DNA of 49,804 bases from an uncultured Campylobacter sp. (lineage in GTDB: Bacteria; Campylobacterota; Campylobacteria; Campylobacterales; Campylobacteraceae), in the NCBI RefSeq assembly GCF_937981295.1, contig NZ_CALJPC010000092.1, positions 1-49,804 of the forward strand, given 5' to 3'. The notes beneath the pieces were generated by a model. The model ran no database searches and had not been told where the DNA came from. It saw only the letters and a program-made list of their open reading frames with translations. The position numbers were made by a program, and so were the translations under genes. Shown in pieces: positions 18,011 through 26,146 of the stretch; the stretch's first letter is position 1, and the number at the start of each line of letters is the position of its first letter.

Positions 18011-18538
18011 ATGCAGAGAAAAACACAGATCGAAGACGAGTTCAGCGCAGAGGATCGCGAGCGCAAAATCACGCTGCAAGCGGGAGATGCGGCACCCGAG
18101 TTTAGCTTGCAAAATGCCGACGGAGCGAGCGTCGCGCTAAAGGACTTTGCGGGAAAAAAGGTCGCGCTGTATTTTTACCCCAAGGACAACACCCCCGGCT
18201 GCACGACCGAAGCGTGCGAATTTAGCGCCGCGTACGATGATTTCATCGCCGCAGACTGCGTGATCATCGGCATCAGCCCCGACAGCGCCAAATCCCACGC
18301 GGGCTTCATCGCCAAGCAAAGCCTAAAGCACATCCTGCTGAGCGATCCGCAGCACGAGGTAGCCAAGCTATACGGCGCGTGGCAGGTGCGCAAAAACTAC
18401 GGGCGCGAGTATCTGGGCATCGTGCGCTCGACCTTTCTGATCGGCGCGGACGGCAAAATTTTAAAGGTCTATAAAAGCGTCAAGGCAAAGGATCACGCCG
18501 CAAAGGTGCTCGCGGATCTGCTAGCTGCGGGGAAATAA
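18011..18538 (+). CDS. bcp: Thioredoxin-dependent thiol peroxidase (Bcp/PrxQ)
   Basis: Bcp/PrxQ enzymes reduce hydrogen peroxide and organic peroxides with thioredoxin. The core is complete: APEFSLQNADG, then YFYPKDNTPGCTTEACEF with the peroxidatic Cys and, five residues on, the resolving Cys of the atypical two-Cys type, then the IVRSTFLIGADGKI strand near the C-terminus. At 175 aa it is about 20 residues longer than usual because of a charged N-terminal leader (MQRKTQIEDEFSAEDRERK); no good internal start was found. It lies between two NAD(P)H oxidoreductase genes. Confidence 0.93.
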   Translation: MQRKTQIEDEFSAEDRERKITLQAGDAAPEFSLQNADGASVALKDFAGKKVALYFYPKDNTPGCTTEACEFSAAYDDFIAADCVIIGISPDSAKSHAGFIAKQSLKHILLSDPQHEVAKLYGAWQVRKNYGREYLGIVRSTFLIGADGKILKVYKSVKAKDHAAKVLADLLAAGK

Positions 18539-18585
18539 AGCGCCAAGTGGTATTTTGAAGCAGAACTCCGGCGCATTTGGGCGCT

Positions 18586-18735
18586 AAATTTTAATATATG
18601 AAATTTATGCGCTGAAATTTGTTATGGAATTTCGGCGTCAAATTTAAGCGTTGAAGCTTCGGCATTAAAATTTGGCTTTGAAATTTTGCCTTAGAATTCT
18701 GCTTCTCATTTGAAAATTGAATTTTTAGACAGAGC
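18586..18735. repeat. Degenerate ~13-nt AAATTT array
   Basis: In the 257-base spacer after bcp, AAATTT or a one-base variant recurs at about 18586, 18601, 18615, 18628, 18641, 18654, 18668, 18681, 18694 and 18707, mostly 13-14 bases apart and separated by variable GC-richer heptamers. It carries no open frame. It ends before the ribosome site of the gene at 18796. Confidence 0.6.
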
Positions 18736-18795
18736 TCTAAGTGCGATTTTGGCGGCAAATTTTATCGCCCCAAACCAAAATTTTAAAGGAAAAAT

Positions 18796-19365
18796 ATGAA
18801 AAACTTAATCATCCTAGCTCATCCGGACATTAAAAATTCGATCATAAACAAGCGGTTTTTGAAAGAGGCTGCCGCGCAAAGCTTCACCGTGCGCGACCTG
18901 GCGCGCGAGTATCCTAACGGCGAGATAGACGGCGAGCGCGAGCGCGCGATAATCAAAGCTCACGACGCCTTGGTGTTGCAATTTCCGCTGCATAATTTCT
19001 CCTTGCCCGCGATTTTAAAAAGCTGGATTGATGCGACGATGACGTATGGATTTGCTTATGGGCGCACAAGCGAGGGCATGCGCGGGCGCGCCGTGGCGCT
19101 GGCGGTGAGCGCGGGCATCAAGCGCGCCGACTACGCGCCTAGCAGGCGGTACCATTTCACGATGGAGCAGATTTTAGCGCCGTTTGAGCCGGCATTCCGC
19201 TACTATTTTCATGCAGACTGGCGCGGATTTTTCGCGTTTTACGGCGCCGAGGAGACGCCCGGCGTGGATTACGAAAGTAGCGTCACGCAGATAGAAAAAG
19301 GCGCGGCGGAGTACGCGGAATTTTTAAGAAATTTAGGCGCAAAGAGCGCGGGTAAAAAATTTTAA
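18796..19365 (+). CDS. NAD(P)H oxidoreductase, flavodoxin-fold (KefF-like)
   Basis: This 189-aa protein is a second flavodoxin-2 family reductase. It has the flavin loop LIILAHPDIKNSIINKR (residues 4-20), ALVLQFPLHNFSLPAILKSW near residue 57 with the Pro-x-x-Leu-Lys segment of the family, and the GFAYG motif common in KefF and YrkL-type proteins. KefF homologues activate Kef potassium efflux under electrophile stress; a Kef-type antiporter is encoded at 35194, but no linkage is shown. The ATG follows AAAGGAAAAAT. It is clearly diverged from the paralogue at 17094. Confidence 0.85.
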   Translation: MKNLIILAHPDIKNSIINKRFLKEAAAQSFTVRDLAREYPNGEIDGERERAIIKAHDALVLQFPLHNFSLPAILKSWIDATMTYGFAYGRTSEGMRGRAVALAVSAGIKRADYAPSRRYHFTMEQILAPFEPAFRYYFHADWRGFFAFYGAEETPGVDYESSVTQIEKGAAEYAEFLRNLGAKSAGKKF

Positions 19366-20030
19366 GTTAAAACCAAGCTGGGTTTTGGGGCTAAATTTTA
19401 AATTTAGGCTTTTTTGGGGTACACATTGCGCCTTTAGAATAAAGAAGGCTGCGATGAAATTTTAAACGGAGTGCTTAAATTTAGCCCGTGCGGTTTATAG
19501 ATAATTCAGCGCGAGCCCAGCATTACAGCAAAATTTTAATTTAAAGAAATTCCGCGCCATTTTTAAGACCCGTTTACGACGCTGTGTCGCCCCGAAAAAT
19601 AGATCTCACTTGCGCTAAAAACGTCCGCTCTGCCTGCCGCGAGAATAAAATTCTACCGGTCGATACGGCGTGTCTGCTAGCCATCTAAATCGTCGAAATA
19701 TAAAATTTGCCGCAGCTTGTCGTGCAGGCTGCAAAAATGCGCAGTCGCACCGTCTGCGAATAGCATAAAGACGCGACAATAAGCGGGCTGTAAAGCACGG
19801 GGCGCGGCAAAATTTTACAACGCGCCTTTTGTCTAGCCAAACCGCGCGCTCAGCAGAGCAAATCAAAATTTCATAGCCGCGCAGAATTCCGCTTAGTAAA
19901 GCGAAATTCCGCCTTGCTTAGCAAAATCCCGTCCGCTAGATAAAATTCCGCCGAGCAGAGTAAAATTTCGCGGCGGAATGAACGAGCTAAATTAAAATCA
20001 AATCTGCGCGCGGAGTAGAAAGCGCCCTAG
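19366..20030. other. Gene-free spacer, 665 bases
   Basis: No credible gene. The one longer frame here (19615-19866, minus) is Arg/Cys-rich and follows no ribosome site. The region is dominated by AAATTT and AATTCCGC words and contains the ~20-nt periodic array at 19865-19975. Confidence 0.5.
19865..19975. repeat. Degenerate ~20-nt AAATTCCGC array
   Basis: AAATTCCGC and near variants recur at about 19867, 19885, 19905, 19925, 19944 and 19964, spaced 18-20 bases. The intervening bases include similar CTTAG/CTAGA/GCAGAG segments, so the units look like decayed tandem copies. It lies just downstream of the pepT stop codon. Confidence 0.65.
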
Positions 20031-21269
20031 CTAAGCTCGCGCCTCTTTTGCCGCTAACGTTATAATCCGCTTAACCACCTCGCTCGCCGCTTTTAAAGAG
20101 CCTACGGGCAGGTATTCGTAGATCGAGTGGAAATTATGCCCGCCGGTAAAGAGGTTCGGGCACGGCAGCCCCTTTGCGGAGATGACGGCGCCGTCGTAGC
20201 CGCCTCGCATAGGCTTGATCTTGGGCTCGATGTTTAGGCTTTTAAAAGCCTGCCTCGCAAAACGTATCGCCGGCGCATCGTCGTTTTTCAAAAAGTTATA
20301 GACGTTTTTATAGCGATCGTTTAGCGAAATTTCGATCCGATCGCCCCAGATCGCGCGAAGCCCGTCCGCCGTCTTTTGTAAAAATTCCATACGCTGCTCG
20401 TATCTTTTCTCGTCAAATTCCCTCACATCGATCTTTAGGACTGTCTTTGCGCTGTTGCCGCTAAGCTCCTTGACCCAAAAATAGCCCTCCTTGCCATCGG
20501 TGTATTCGGGCGCCTCGCCCGCGGGCAGCAGCGAGATAAACTTATGCGCCAAAAGCAAGGAATTTACGAGCTTACCCTTGGCGTTCATCGGATGAGCGGA
20601 CTGGCCTTTGAAGATAACGACGCAATCGCCCGCGTTCCAGTTCTCGTAGATAAACTCGCCGATGCCGCAGCAATCAAGGCAATACCCGAAGTCTGCACCT
20701 ATCTTGCTTATATCCAGCGCCTTTGCGCCTAGCAAGCCCTGCTCCTCGTCCGGCACGAAGCAAGCGATTATCTCGCCGTGCTTGATCTGCGGATTTTGGA
20801 CGAAAAATTCCAGCGCATCCACGATCGCTGCGATCGCCGCCTTGTCGTCGGCACCTAGCAAGCTGGTGCCGTCCGTTACGATGATCTCATCTCCTTTATA
20901 ATCTTGCAGCTCCTCATTTTCGCTCTCTTTAAGATAGATCCCAAGCTCTTTATTCAGGCAGATATCGCCGCCTTCGTATCTTACGATCTGCGCTTTGGTG
21001 TCGCCGCTCTGCTCGGCGCTGGTATCAAGATGGGCGAAAAACGCTATGCTCGCAGCGGGCGTGTCTAAATTTGAGGGAATTTTAGCGATCAAAATCGACC
21101 TCTCGCTAAGGCTTATATTTTTTATGCCCAGAGCTTCGAGCTCGCTTTTTATGAGCTCTGCAAGCTCAAGCTCCTTGGGGTTTGAGGGCATTATGCCCGC
21201 CGCACCCGCGACCCTATTCGTGGTGGTGTTAATTTTGGTGTAGTTTAAAAACCTCTGCACAATATCCAC
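20031..21269 (-). CDS. pepT: Peptidase T (tripeptidase, M20B)
   Basis: PepT is a cytoplasmic zinc aminotripeptidase. The 412-aa product shows the M20 metal and catalytic motifs: FFAHLDTS, TDGTSLLGADDKAAIAAI, VPDEEQGLLGAK with the catalytic Glu pair, and the C-terminal GGHNFHSIYEYLPV that supplies the last metal ligand. Translation begins at GTG after AAAGGCTC. It is the last gene of a five-gene minus-strand operon and is 11 bases after dcuC. In this setting it would trim imported peptides to amino acids for catabolism. Confidence 0.95.
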   Translation of the reverse strand: MDIVQRFLNYTKINTTTNRVAGAAGIMPSNPKELELAELIKSELEALGIKNISLSERSILIAKIPSNLDTPAASIAFFAHLDTSAEQSGDTKAQIVRYEGGDICLNKELGIYLKESENEELQDYKGDEIIVTDGTSLLGADDKAAIAAIVDALEFFVQNPQIKHGEIIACFVPDEEQGLLGAKALDISKIGADFGYCLDCCGIGEFIYENWNAGDCVVIFKGQSAHPMNAKGKLVNSLLLAHKFISLLPAGEAPEYTDGKEGYFWVKELSGNSAKTVLKIDVREFDEKRYEQRMEFLQKTADGLRAIWGDRIEISLNDRYKNVYNFLKNDDAPAIRFARQAFKSLNIEPKIKPMRGGYDGAVISAKGLPCPNLFTGGHNFHSIYEYLPVGSLKAASEVVKRIITLAAKEARA

Positions 21270-21280
21270 AAATGAGCCTT

Positions 21281-22627
21281 TTATAAAATGACAAATGCGA
21301 TGACGCAGACGGATAGAAACATCCCTAGAGCCGTTCTTTTAGCGATCTGAATAGGGCTTACCATCGCAAGTCCCGCGCAAACGATGCAAGCGCCCGCGAT
21401 CGGCGATGCGCTCCTGCCTAGCGCGCCGCTTATCGCAACCGCCATACCGAGCTTATCTTGCTCAAAACCTAACGCGTCGGCGTGCACTGTCACGGCGGTG
21501 TTAAACGCCATCGACGCCGCATCTCCCGAGCCTGTCACGACACCCATAAAAAACGGCACGAAGGTGCCGCCGAATTTTACGTAGCCCTGCTCGCCCTTCA
21601 GCCACTCGATTACGAAATCGATCGCCCCGCACGCGCTAAGACCCGCGACGAAGACGCCCGCTGCGATGATGATACCCATGATATCGGCATACGCGCTACC
21701 CATACCTTTGAAAAATTCTTTCGTAATTTTTTGAGGATCGGTTAGAGTAACGGCGATGGTGAGGATAGCGCCCAGTAGCATCGCCTCGGCGACGCCCATC
21801 TTGGTCCATTTAAGAAAGGAGATCGTGTTGAGCTTGGACGTACCGCCGATGATTAAGATCACCAAAGGCACTAGCGGCATAAGCGCGTGCAAGACGTTTA
21901 GCTTCTGAGGCTGCGAGTCTAAATTTGAACCGTCGGCGGAATTTGACGCGGCGGAATTTGCGTCGCCCTCCTTTTGTGCGAGATAATTCACCCCCTTAGT
22001 GTAGTCTTTGCAAACTATCGCCGTTATACTCATTACGATCAAAACCACGATCAAAGCGGTAATCGCGCTAGAAAACTGCACCCCGATGACGTCTTGAACC
22101 GTATAGGATGGGTTGTGCGCCTTTACCATATCGGCGACAAATACGTTGTGCGCCGAGCCCGGGCTTAAAACGCTACCGAAAGTTCCCGCAAACACCGCCG
22201 CGCCCGCCATCTCAGGCTTAACGCCTGCAGCCATCATCACGGGGATCAGCGTAGCGCCAACCGCAGCCGAGCAGCCCGCAGCGGAGGGGATCGCAATATT
22301 AATGAAATACGTAAGCGCCACGACGATAGGGATCAATAAAAATCCGATATTTCCAAGAGGTCTGGTTAGTAAATTTACGAGCGCGCGGTCGCAGCCGGTA
22401 AATTTCATCACGAAGGCAAAACCCATGCTGGCGCAGATCGCCTTAATAAGACCTGCTTTAGTCATATACGAGGTAAAGGCGCCCAGCCCGTCCAGCGGCT
22501 TTAGACAAAGCACGCACAGCACCAAACCCACGCCGATAAGCACGGTTTTGGTCTCCTTTTTCATGATTAGCAAAGCGACGACTGCGACGATGCCCGCAAG
22601 CGCCAAAAGTAACCTAAGTGTCTCCAC
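21281..22627 (-). CDS. dcuC: Anaerobic C4-dicarboxylate transporter DcuC
   Basis: DcuC-type carriers move fumarate, aspartate, malate and succinate, often as succinate efflux or fumarate/succinate exchange during anaerobic growth. The 448-aa protein is almost entirely hydrophobic with about 11-12 membrane segments and family motifs such as IPSAAGCSAAVGATLIPVM and FGSVLSPGSAHN in the first half and GRSASPIAGACIV near the end. A Ser/Asn/Asp-rich loop (about residues 217-242) separates the two halves. It starts at GTG after AAAAGGAG. Its place among four peptidase or amidase genes suggests it handles the C4 acids made from Asp/Asn released by them. Confidence 0.93.
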   Translation of the reverse strand: METLRLLLALAGIVAVVALLIMKKETKTVLIGVGLVLCVLCLKPLDGLGAFTSYMTKAGLIKAICASMGFAFVMKFTGCDRALVNLLTRPLGNIGFLLIPIVVALTYFINIAIPSAAGCSAAVGATLIPVMMAAGVKPEMAGAAVFAGTFGSVLSPGSAHNVFVADMVKAHNPSYTVQDVIGVQFSSAITALIVVLIVMSITAIVCKDYTKGVNYLAQKEGDANSAASNSADGSNLDSQPQKLNVLHALMPLVPLVILIIGGTSKLNTISFLKWTKMGVAEAMLLGAILTIAVTLTDPQKITKEFFKGMGSAYADIMGIIIAAGVFVAGLSACGAIDFVIEWLKGEQGYVKFGGTFVPFFMGVVTGSGDAASMAFNTAVTVHADALGFEQDKLGMAVAISGALGRSASPIAGACIVCAGLAMVSPIQIAKRTALGMFLSVCVIAFVIL

Positions 22628-22638
22628 GATAACTCCTT

Positions 22639-23337
22639 TTAAATTTTAAATTTACTTCCCACGGCGATGCGCGAGATCTCTTTTTTATACTCGAATTTCA
22701 GCACGTCCGCATATCCCATCACCTCGCACTCGTTTCCGTTTATCAAAAACGCGCTACCCTCGGGCATAGCATAGACGCTGTCGTTTTGATTGACGATCAA
22801 AAACTCCTCCAGCCGCTCCTCCCTGCTCTCGCCGTTGTGGTTTGAAATTTTACCGCTTATGAAATGCGGATTGATCTGATACGGAAAGATCCCCAGAGCT
22901 ACCGGCGAGGGCGGGAAGACGATCGGCATGTCGTTGGTAGTCATCATCGTCTTGCCCGCGACGTTTGCGCCAGCAGACCAGCCAAAATACGGCGTACCGC
23001 CGTCCACGGCATCTTTGATCGCGCCTAAAAGATCAAATTTGTAAAGCTCATTTAGCAGCACGAAGGTATTGCCGCCGCCGATGCAGATCGATTTGGCATT
23101 TTTGACGGCGGCTTTCATATCGGCGAATCGGTGGATCGATCTGATATTGTTACTCTCCAAGCAGTCTGCGACCTTCTGCTCGTATTGCTCGCTTGTGCGC
23201 CTAACGCCAGCAAACGGAATGAATAAAATTTCATCCTCCCAAAGACTTCCTAAAAATTCCTTGATCCACCCCTTGCAGTGGTTCAGATAGCCGCTGTCTT
23301 TGTAACTAGAAGCGCTTAGAAGTAGTGCTCTTTTCAT
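22639..23337 (-). CDS. pepE: Peptidase E (alpha-aspartyl dipeptidase, S51)
   Basis: PepE is a serine dipeptidase specific for Asp-X dipeptides. The 232-aa product matches the E. coli enzyme in length and has the nucleophile in FGWSAGANVAG (Ser121), the preceding CIGGGNTF motif, and the His region NPHFISGKISNHNGESR. It sits between dcuC and an M20 amidohydrolase with gaps of about 10 bases, so co-transcription is near certain. Release of aspartate next to a C4-dicarboxylate carrier gives a coherent route via aspartase to fumarate. A more distant S51 paralogue is at 47758. Confidence 0.94.
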   Translation of the reverse strand: MKRALLLSASSYKDSGYLNHCKGWIKEFLGSLWEDEILFIPFAGVRRTSEQYEQKVADCLESNNIRSIHRFADMKAAVKNAKSICIGGGNTFVLLNELYKFDLLGAIKDAVDGGTPYFGWSAGANVAGKTMMTTNDMPIVFPPSPVALGIFPYQINPHFISGKISNHNGESREERLEEFLIVNQNDSVYAMPEGSAFLINGNECEVMGYADVLKFEYKKEISRIAVGSKFKI

Positions 23338-23347
23338 ACCGCCTTCC

Positions 23348-24664
23348 TTAAACTTTGCCGTTTAGCTTATACGCGCAGCGCAGATAAACGTCCACTCCCG
23401 CAAGTAGCGAATCCTCGTCGAAGTCGAATTTACCGTTGTGATGTCCCGCCGCAAGCGTAGTGCCGATCATCAGATATCCGCTCTTGCCGCCCGCATCCTG
23501 CACCGAGCGCATAAAGTGCGCGAAGTCCTCGCACGCACCGAAATTTAGCTCCCTTACGATTTTATCATCGTCGATAAACGGCGATGCCTTCGCCGCATCC
23601 TCGTAAAGCTGCGTGGTGGTCTCGTCGCTATCGCCGCCTGCGGTACCGCCCGTGACCTGCACGTCGTAGCTGACGCCGTAAATTTTAGAAACGCCCTCCA
23701 CTATGTCCATGCACTTAGCCTTCATAAACTCATTCAGCTCCGTGCTCTCGCCGCGCGTCTCGCACGCAAGATAGCCGTTGGGCGCGATGACGTTGCGTCC
23801 TTCGCCCGCGCGCAGTACGCCGACGTTGATACGCGTGACGCCGTCTGCGTGCCTCGTGATGCCGTGCATATCAAGCGCCATCTCGGCTGCGGCAAGCAGA
23901 GCATTGGCTCCGTTTTGCGGCGCGCCCGCGGCGTGAGCGGACTTACCCTTTAAATTTACGTCAAATTTAGTGGTCGCAAGCAGCTTTTTGGTACCGCAGA
24001 TGATGCCTCTCATAGTGGTCGCCTGAAAGCCGATATGACCGCCCAGCAGATAATCCACGCCCTTGGTGACGCCCGCAGCTTCCATACCTACGGCGCCCCT
24101 GGTACCCTCCTCGGCGGTTTGAAAGATAAATCTAAATTTACCGCTAAAATCATTCAAATTCTGCGCGATCAGCTTTGCTAAAGCAAGCCCCATCGTGATA
24201 TGCCCGTCGTGCCCGCACGCGTGCGTGATGCCGCTAATATCAGAGCGAAAGCCCTCCTTAAAAGGGCGGTGATCCGCGTCCGTGCTCTCGGTCACGTCCA
24301 CGCCGTCGATATCAAATCTAAAAGCGACCGTCTTGCCCGCGCACCCCGTGTCGATCTGTGCCACTAGGCCCGTTAGCCCATCTTCCATCGCATCAAGAAA
24401 TTTCATCTGATCTGCGTTTAGCAACTCTTTGGCGCGCTGCTTCGCCTTCTCGCAGGCGTCCTTGCTACCTACGCCCTGCCTGGCTTCAGCATTTACCACT
24501 TCACGACCGAGCTTTATCTCATAGCCCAAGCGCTGCATTCGATCTGCGATAACCGCGGTCGTAAAAAAGGTAAACCAGCCCGTCTCGGGATGCGAGTGAA
24601 AAAACCTGCGATCCCCGATCATCTCGCCTTTGAGCGCCTCTACTTTTTGTGCGATAGCATCCAT
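23348..24664 (-). CDS. M20 amidohydrolase, AbgA-like
   Basis: This 438-aa M20D-type metallohydrolase most resembles the p-aminobenzoyl-glutamate hydrolase subunit AbgA and related N-acyl amino acid hydrolases. Visible motifs are RRFFHSHPETGW (residues 19-30), FRFDIDGVDV, THACGHDGHITMGLALA with the Cys and His metal ligands, and IFQTAEEGTRGAVGMEAAG with the catalytic Glu pair. An insertion around residues 60-100 matches the AbgA layout. The true substrate cannot be read from the sequence; an N-acylated or aminobenzoyl amino acid is likely. No abgB or abgT is beside it. The ATG follows AGGAGAG, ten bases after the next gene. Confidence 0.82.
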   Translation of the reverse strand: MDAIAQKVEALKGEMIGDRRFFHSHPETGWFTFFTTAVIADRMQRLGYEIKLGREVVNAEARQGVGSKDACEKAKQRAKELLNADQMKFLDAMEDGLTGLVAQIDTGCAGKTVAFRFDIDGVDVTESTDADHRPFKEGFRSDISGITHACGHDGHITMGLALAKLIAQNLNDFSGKFRFIFQTAEEGTRGAVGMEAAGVTKGVDYLLGGHIGFQATTMRGIICGTKKLLATTKFDVNLKGKSAHAAGAPQNGANALLAAAEMALDMHGITRHADGVTRINVGVLRAGEGRNVIAPNGYLACETRGESTELNEFMKAKCMDIVEGVSKIYGVSYDVQVTGGTAGGDSDETTTQLYEDAAKASPFIDDDKIVRELNFGACEDFAHFMRSVQDAGGKSGYLMIGTTLAAGHHNGKFDFDEDSLLAGVDVYLRCAYKLNGKV

Positions 24665-24674
24665 CTTCTCTCCT

Positions 24675-25913
24675 TTATTTTTTGGCTAAGTTTAACATCG
24701 CCGCGGCTAAAACCTTCGTAGCGGCGAAGGCGTCGTTCCAGTTTATGCTTTCGTTTACGTTGTGGCTGATGCCGTCCTTGCACGGCACGAAAAGCATCCC
24801 CACGCGATCTGCAAGCTCCGTCATATTCATCGCGTCGTGTCCCGCGCCGCTAGGAAGCCTTAGGCTTGGAATTTTAAGCTCGCCGGCGCAGCTCTCAAGC
24901 AGATCTATCATCTCCTCGCTTAGCTTTACGGGGCGATCTTTGATGAGATTTTTTAGTTCAAATCTGCACCCTCTGCGAGCGCAAATTTCATCTATCGCGG
25001 CGCAAATTCGATCGTCCGCTGCCCTGAGCGCATCCCCATCTATATCGCGTATGTCAAGACCTAGCGTGCAGGAGCCCGGGATCACGTTTAGCACGCCGGG
25101 AAGCGCGTTTGCATAGCCCGTCGTCGCGACCGTGGTTTTGCCCTCCTTTGCGATCCTCTCCGCGCTTAAAATGATCTCGCTAGCGCAAACTAGGGCGTCG
25201 CAGCGCATATCCATCGGCGTAGCGCCGCTATGATCGGCTCTGCCCTCGATCCGCAGCTCGTATCGCACGGGCGCGGCGATACCCGTGACGATGCCTACTG
25301 GGATGCCGCGTCGCTGCAATACCGGCCCCTGCTCGATATGAAGCTCGATATAGCTATGAAAGCTGGATTTGGGCAGGACGCAGCTTTTTAAATTTGCGGG
25401 ATTTAACCCGAAAGCCTCCATGGCGTCAAACAGCGAAATTCCGTCCCCATCCTTCAGCTCGCCTAGCCGCTCTTGCGAGAGCTTGCCGCTAATTATCTTG
25501 CTGCCTACGGTCGCCATTTTAAAGCGGCTTGATTCCTCGCAAACAAAGACGATGAGCTCCAGCGGTCGCGCAAGCCTCTCTCCGCTATCTCGCACCGTGC
25601 GGATCGCCTCCAAAGCGGCCATGACGCCTAGCGTGCCGTCGTAAAAGCCGCCCTGCGGCACGCTATCGATATGCGAGCCAGCACTTACGGGCGGCAGATC
25701 GGGATTTTTAACGCCGCTAAATTTAGCGAAAATATTGCCCGCATCGTCGATTTTGATCTTGAAATTTTCTTTTTGAAGTAGCGATATGAGGAAGTCGCGC
25801 ACCTCTTTATCCTCGCGCGAAAATGCAAGCCGCGTAAGCCCGCCGCCCGCCAAAGCCCCAAAGCGGCTTATCTGCTCGAACTCGCTTTTAAGGCGCTGCA
25901 TGTTTATGTCCAT
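24675..25913 (-). CDS. M20 amidase, HyuC/AllC type
   Basis: A 412-aa member of the Zn-dependent N-carbamoyl amino acid hydrolase / allantoate amidohydrolase / beta-ureidopropionase group. Motifs are AGSHIDSVPQGGFYDGTLGV with metal ligands, VFVCEESSRF with the catalytic Glu, SYIELHIEQGPVL, the dimerisation-domain GRADHSGATPMDMR, and LPSGAGHDAMNM near the C-terminus. It would hydrolyse an N-carbamoyl or ureido amino acid, releasing CO2, ammonia and the amino acid; which one is not readable. It is the first gene of the operon ending with pepT, starting at ATG after GAAGGGGA. The spacer upstream (25914-26146) should hold the operon promoter. Confidence 0.85.
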   Translation of the reverse strand: MDINMQRLKSEFEQISRFGALAGGGLTRLAFSREDKEVRDFLISLLQKENFKIKIDDAGNIFAKFSGVKNPDLPPVSAGSHIDSVPQGGFYDGTLGVMAALEAIRTVRDSGERLARPLELIVFVCEESSRFKMATVGSKIISGKLSQERLGELKDGDGISLFDAMEAFGLNPANLKSCVLPKSSFHSYIELHIEQGPVLQRRGIPVGIVTGIAAPVRYELRIEGRADHSGATPMDMRCDALVCASEIILSAERIAKEGKTTVATTGYANALPGVLNVIPGSCTLGLDIRDIDGDALRAADDRICAAIDEICARRGCRFELKNLIKDRPVKLSEEMIDLLESCAGELKIPSLRLPSGAGHDAMNMTELADRVGMLFVPCKDGISHNVNESINWNDAFAATKVLAAAMLNLAKK

Positions 25914-26113
25914 AAATCCCCTTCTTTAAAAAATTTATGAATACGGCATTTTAATATTAAATTTATATAACAAAGCTGAAATTTATCTATCGCGGCGGCA
26001 AATAGGGCGCTAAAACGGCGCGAGCAGAGCTGTTTTAAAATAGCGTTTAAATTTCATTTTGCCTTTTAGGCTTTAAAATCGCGACGCGCCTGCTTAACTT
26101 CAGACTAAACGGA

Positions 26114-26119
26114 TATAAT
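26114..26119 (+). promoter_or_regulatory. -10 box TATAAT for the 26147 gene
   Basis: A perfect TATAAT preceded by AAACGGA lies 33 bases before the start codon. It is directed away from the divergent catabolic operon and leaves a leader of about 20 nt containing GAGGAGCAAGG. Confidence 0.6.
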
Positions 26120-26146
26120 TATCGCAAAATTTAATGAGGAGCAAGG

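Noticed and set aside
19615..19866. 83-codon minus-strand frame
   Set aside because: Arg/Cys/Phe-rich, no ribosome site, lies in repeat-laden spacer DNA.
18586..19975. CRISPR array
   Set aside because: The periodic units are 13 or 20 bases with poorly conserved repeats, far from CRISPR dimensions, and no cas genes are present.
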